Positions 6,217-7,225 of a DNA stretch of 7,225 nt are shown here, piece by piece. The position numbers were made by a program, and so were the translations under genes. This DNA is from an uncultured beta proteobacterium (lineage in GTDB: Bacteria > Pseudomonadota > Gammaproteobacteria > Burkholderiales > Burkholderiaceae_C), in contig CAIYQF010000249.1 in assembly GCA_903928325.1 (NCBI GenBank), positions 1 through 7,225 on the forward strand, given 5' to 3'. Within the stretch, counting starts at the first letter, position 1, and every line of letters starts with the position of its first letter. The notes below the pieces were generated by a model. That model saw only the letters and a list, made by a program, of their open reading frames with translations, was not told where the DNA came from and did not search any database.

Positions 6217-7085
6217 CACAAGTCCTCAAAACGCATGGAAAAGTCGGTGGCGCGCACGTCTTTGGTCAGCGCGCCTATGGAAATGCGGTCCACGCCAGTG
6301 GCGGCAATGTCACGCACGGTGTCCATATTGACGCCGCCCGAGACCTCCAAAATAGCGCGCCCGGCGTTGAGTGCCACGGCCTGGCGCATTTGGGCAAACG
6401 TCATGTTGTCCAGCAGCACCATGCGCGCGCCAGCGTTCAACGCCTCGTCAAGCTGCGCCAGCGTTTCCACCTCAATCTCAACAAACTGCGCCTGCGCGGC
6501 CACAGTTTGTGCGCGCTGCAATGCGGCGGTGACGCCCCCGGCGGCGGCAATGTGGTTTTCTTTAATGAGCACCGCGTCAAACAGACCGATGCGGTGGTTG
6601 GTGCCGCCGCCGGCGCGCACCGCGTACTTTTGCGCCAGGCGCAAGCCCGGTAGGGTTTTGCGCGTGTCCACGATGACCGCGCGGTTGCCCGGCACCTCGG
6701 CAATGGCAGCCACAAAGCTGGCGGTGTGCGTGGCCACGGCGCTGAGTAGCTGCAAAAAGTTGAGTGCAGTGCGCTCTGCGGTCAGCAGCGCTTGCGCATG
6801 GCCTTCCATGTGCAGCACCACGGTATCGGCCTGAACGCGCTGGCCCTCGGCCGCGTGCCAGGTGAGCGTGGCGCTGGGGTCTAGCGCCAGCACCGCCGCA
6901 GCGGCCCAGGCGCTGCCGCACAACACTGCGGACTCGCGCACCAGCACGCGGGCGCGGGCGCGGCGCTGGGGGTCTATCAGGCCAGCGGTCAGGTCGCCAG
7001 CGCCCACGTCCTCGGCCAGGGCGCAGGCTACGTCGGCGTGGGCCAGTGCCTGAATTGATGCGATAGAAAAGTCAAAATGCGTCAT
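6216..7085 (-). CDS. nadC: Nicotinate-nucleotide pyrophosphorylase (quinolinate phosphoribosyltransferase)
   Basis: NadC converts quinolinate and PRPP to nicotinate mononucleotide, CO2 and pyrophosphate, the step after NadA. The 289-residue product has the type II PRTase architecture: an N-terminal sandwich domain with EDVGAGDLT at 25-33 and LVRESAVLCG at 48-57, then an alpha/beta barrel. Expected active-site residues are visible: Arg105 in ERTALNFLQ, Arg142 and Lys143 in DTRKTLPG, His164 and Arg165 in GGGTNHRIGLFD, Lys175 in LIKENHI, Glu205 and Asp226 in the barrel, and EVSGGV near the C-terminus. The frame stays open to a TTG at 7169, but that adds 28 unconserved residues and would cover the divergent promoter; the ATG at 7085 gives the normal family start (MTHFDFSI). 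No clear Shine-Dalgarno precedes it. It overlaps nadA by one base, so the two form an operon with nadC first. Confidence 0.97.
   Translation of the reverse strand: MTHFDFSIASIQALAHADVACALAEDVGAGDLTAGLIDPQRRARARVLVRESAVLCGSAWAAAAVLALDPSATLTWHAAEGQRVQADTVVLHMEGHAQALLTAERTALNFLQLLSAVATHTASFVAAIAEVPGNRAVIVDTRKTLPGLRLAQKYAVRAGGGTNHRIGLFDAVLIKENHIAAAGGVTAALQRAQTVAAQAQFVEIEVETLAQLDEALNAGARMVLLDNMTFAQMRQAVALNAGRAILEVSGGVNMDTVRDIAATGVDRISIGALTKDVRATDFSMRFEDL
6223..6227 (-). promoter_or_regulatory. Shine-Dalgarno (GAGGA) of nadA
   Basis: On the minus strand GAGGA lies in the last codons of nadC, 6 bases ahead of the nadA ATG at 6216. The spacing favours that ATG over the in-frame GTG at 6219. Confidence 0.65.
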
Positions 7086-7181
7086 AGGGCGCGTAGCATA
7101 GCGTCCGCCCCGAGCCCGGATGCTGTCGCAGGTCTTGACCTTGGGCCGACCCGGTAAAATCCGTCGCAACCAGGATTCAAC
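7086..7181. promoter_or_regulatory. Divergent intergenic region between nadC and the DUF3460-like gene
   Basis: This 96-bp stretch must carry the promoters for both directions. Rightward, TTGACC (7135-7140) and TAAAAT (7155-7160) resemble -35 and -10 boxes but are only 14 bases apart, so the -10, preceded by GG, is the better-supported part. AGGA (7172-7175) is a well-spaced Shine-Dalgarno, 6 bases before the ATG at 7182. Leftward, TATGCT on the minus strand (7100-7095) is a four-of-six -10 match very close to the nadC ATG, with no obvious -35 and no Shine-Dalgarno. I recognise no operator palindrome or riboswitch here. Confidence 0.4.
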
Positions 7182-7225
7182 ATGTCACTATTTCGCCGCC
7201 CCGACTACCACTCTGAAGCCACGCA
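7182..7225 (+). CDS. Start of a DUF3460-like small protein (partial, cut by window end)
   Basis: Only 14 complete codons are present: MSLFRRPDYHSEAT, followed by the first two bases of a CAN codon. The Y-x-SE-x-T pattern near the N-terminus resembles DUF3460, a family of short (about 60-70 residue) betaproteobacterial proteins of unknown function, which I recall as often lying near scpA and panC. That recognition is from memory of the family and rests on very few residues. The start is supported by AGGA 6 bases upstream and a TAAAAT -10-like box. The alternative is any other small cytoplasmic protein. Confidence 0.5.
   Translation, partial: MSLFRRPDYHSEAT

Noticed and set aside
7086..7169. 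NadC extension to an upstream TTG
   Set aside because: The 28 added residues are not typical of the family and would occupy the divergent promoter region; the ATG at 7085 gives a normal-length NadC.
7086..7181. NAD-sensing riboswitch or operator upstream of nadC
   Set aside because: The probable nadC transcript start is only a few bases from the ATG, leaving no room for an RNA leader, and I see no clear palindromic operator.
1..7225. Mobile elements, CRISPR arrays, tRNA/rRNA genes, phage or defence genes
   Set aside because: By eye I found no direct-repeat arrays, terminal inverted repeats, transposase or integrase motifs, cloverleaf-like tRNA sequence, or compositional break; genes are packed with almost no spare DNA.

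Overview
The window is GC-rich, densely packed bacterial chromosome with strong third-position G/C bias. Gene content and order (mutL and miaA near each other, a nadC-nadA pair, and a start that looks like the short betaproteobacterial DUF3460 protein) suggest a Burkholderiales member, most likely Comamonadaceae (Acidovorax/Simplicispira/Hydrogenophaga-like). That placement is inferred from protein resemblance, not from a search.

Layout: bases 1-58 are the end of an intergenic stretch with a possible -10 box. A four-gene block then runs on the + strand: mutL (59-2056), a NorM-type MATE efflux transporter (2060-3484), miaA (3487-4437) and a LolD/MacB-like ABC ATPase (4434-5138). Neighbouring genes are separated by 3 bp, separated by 2 bp, and overlapped by 4 bp, so this is almost certainly one translationally coupled operon. 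It ends head-on against a minus-strand pair, nadC (7085-6216) followed by nadA (6216-5101). The two operons overlap tail to tail by 38 bp, and the best terminator candidate for the + operon lies inside the 3' coding end of nadA. A 96-bp divergent promoter region separates nadC from the first 14 codons of a + strand gene that runs off the window.

Functions: MutL is the mismatch-repair matchmaker and carries the metal-binding endonuclease motif expected where MutH is absent. MiaA prenylates A37 of tRNAs. The MATE protein is a cation-coupled multidrug exporter. The ABC ATPase would need a permease that is not in the window. NadA and NadC make quinolinate and convert it to nicotinate mononucleotide in de novo NAD synthesis; the enzyme that makes iminoaspartate (NadB or aspartate dehydrogenase) is not here.

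I found no mobile element, CRISPR array, tRNA, rRNA, prophage or defence system. This is a core housekeeping region and I see no undescribed system in it. The points worth checking concern gene expression and structure: a possibly leaderless mutL, a TTG start fixed by a strong Shine-Dalgarno, a Gln-to-Pro change in the ABC signature motif, and opposing hairpins in the convergent overlap.
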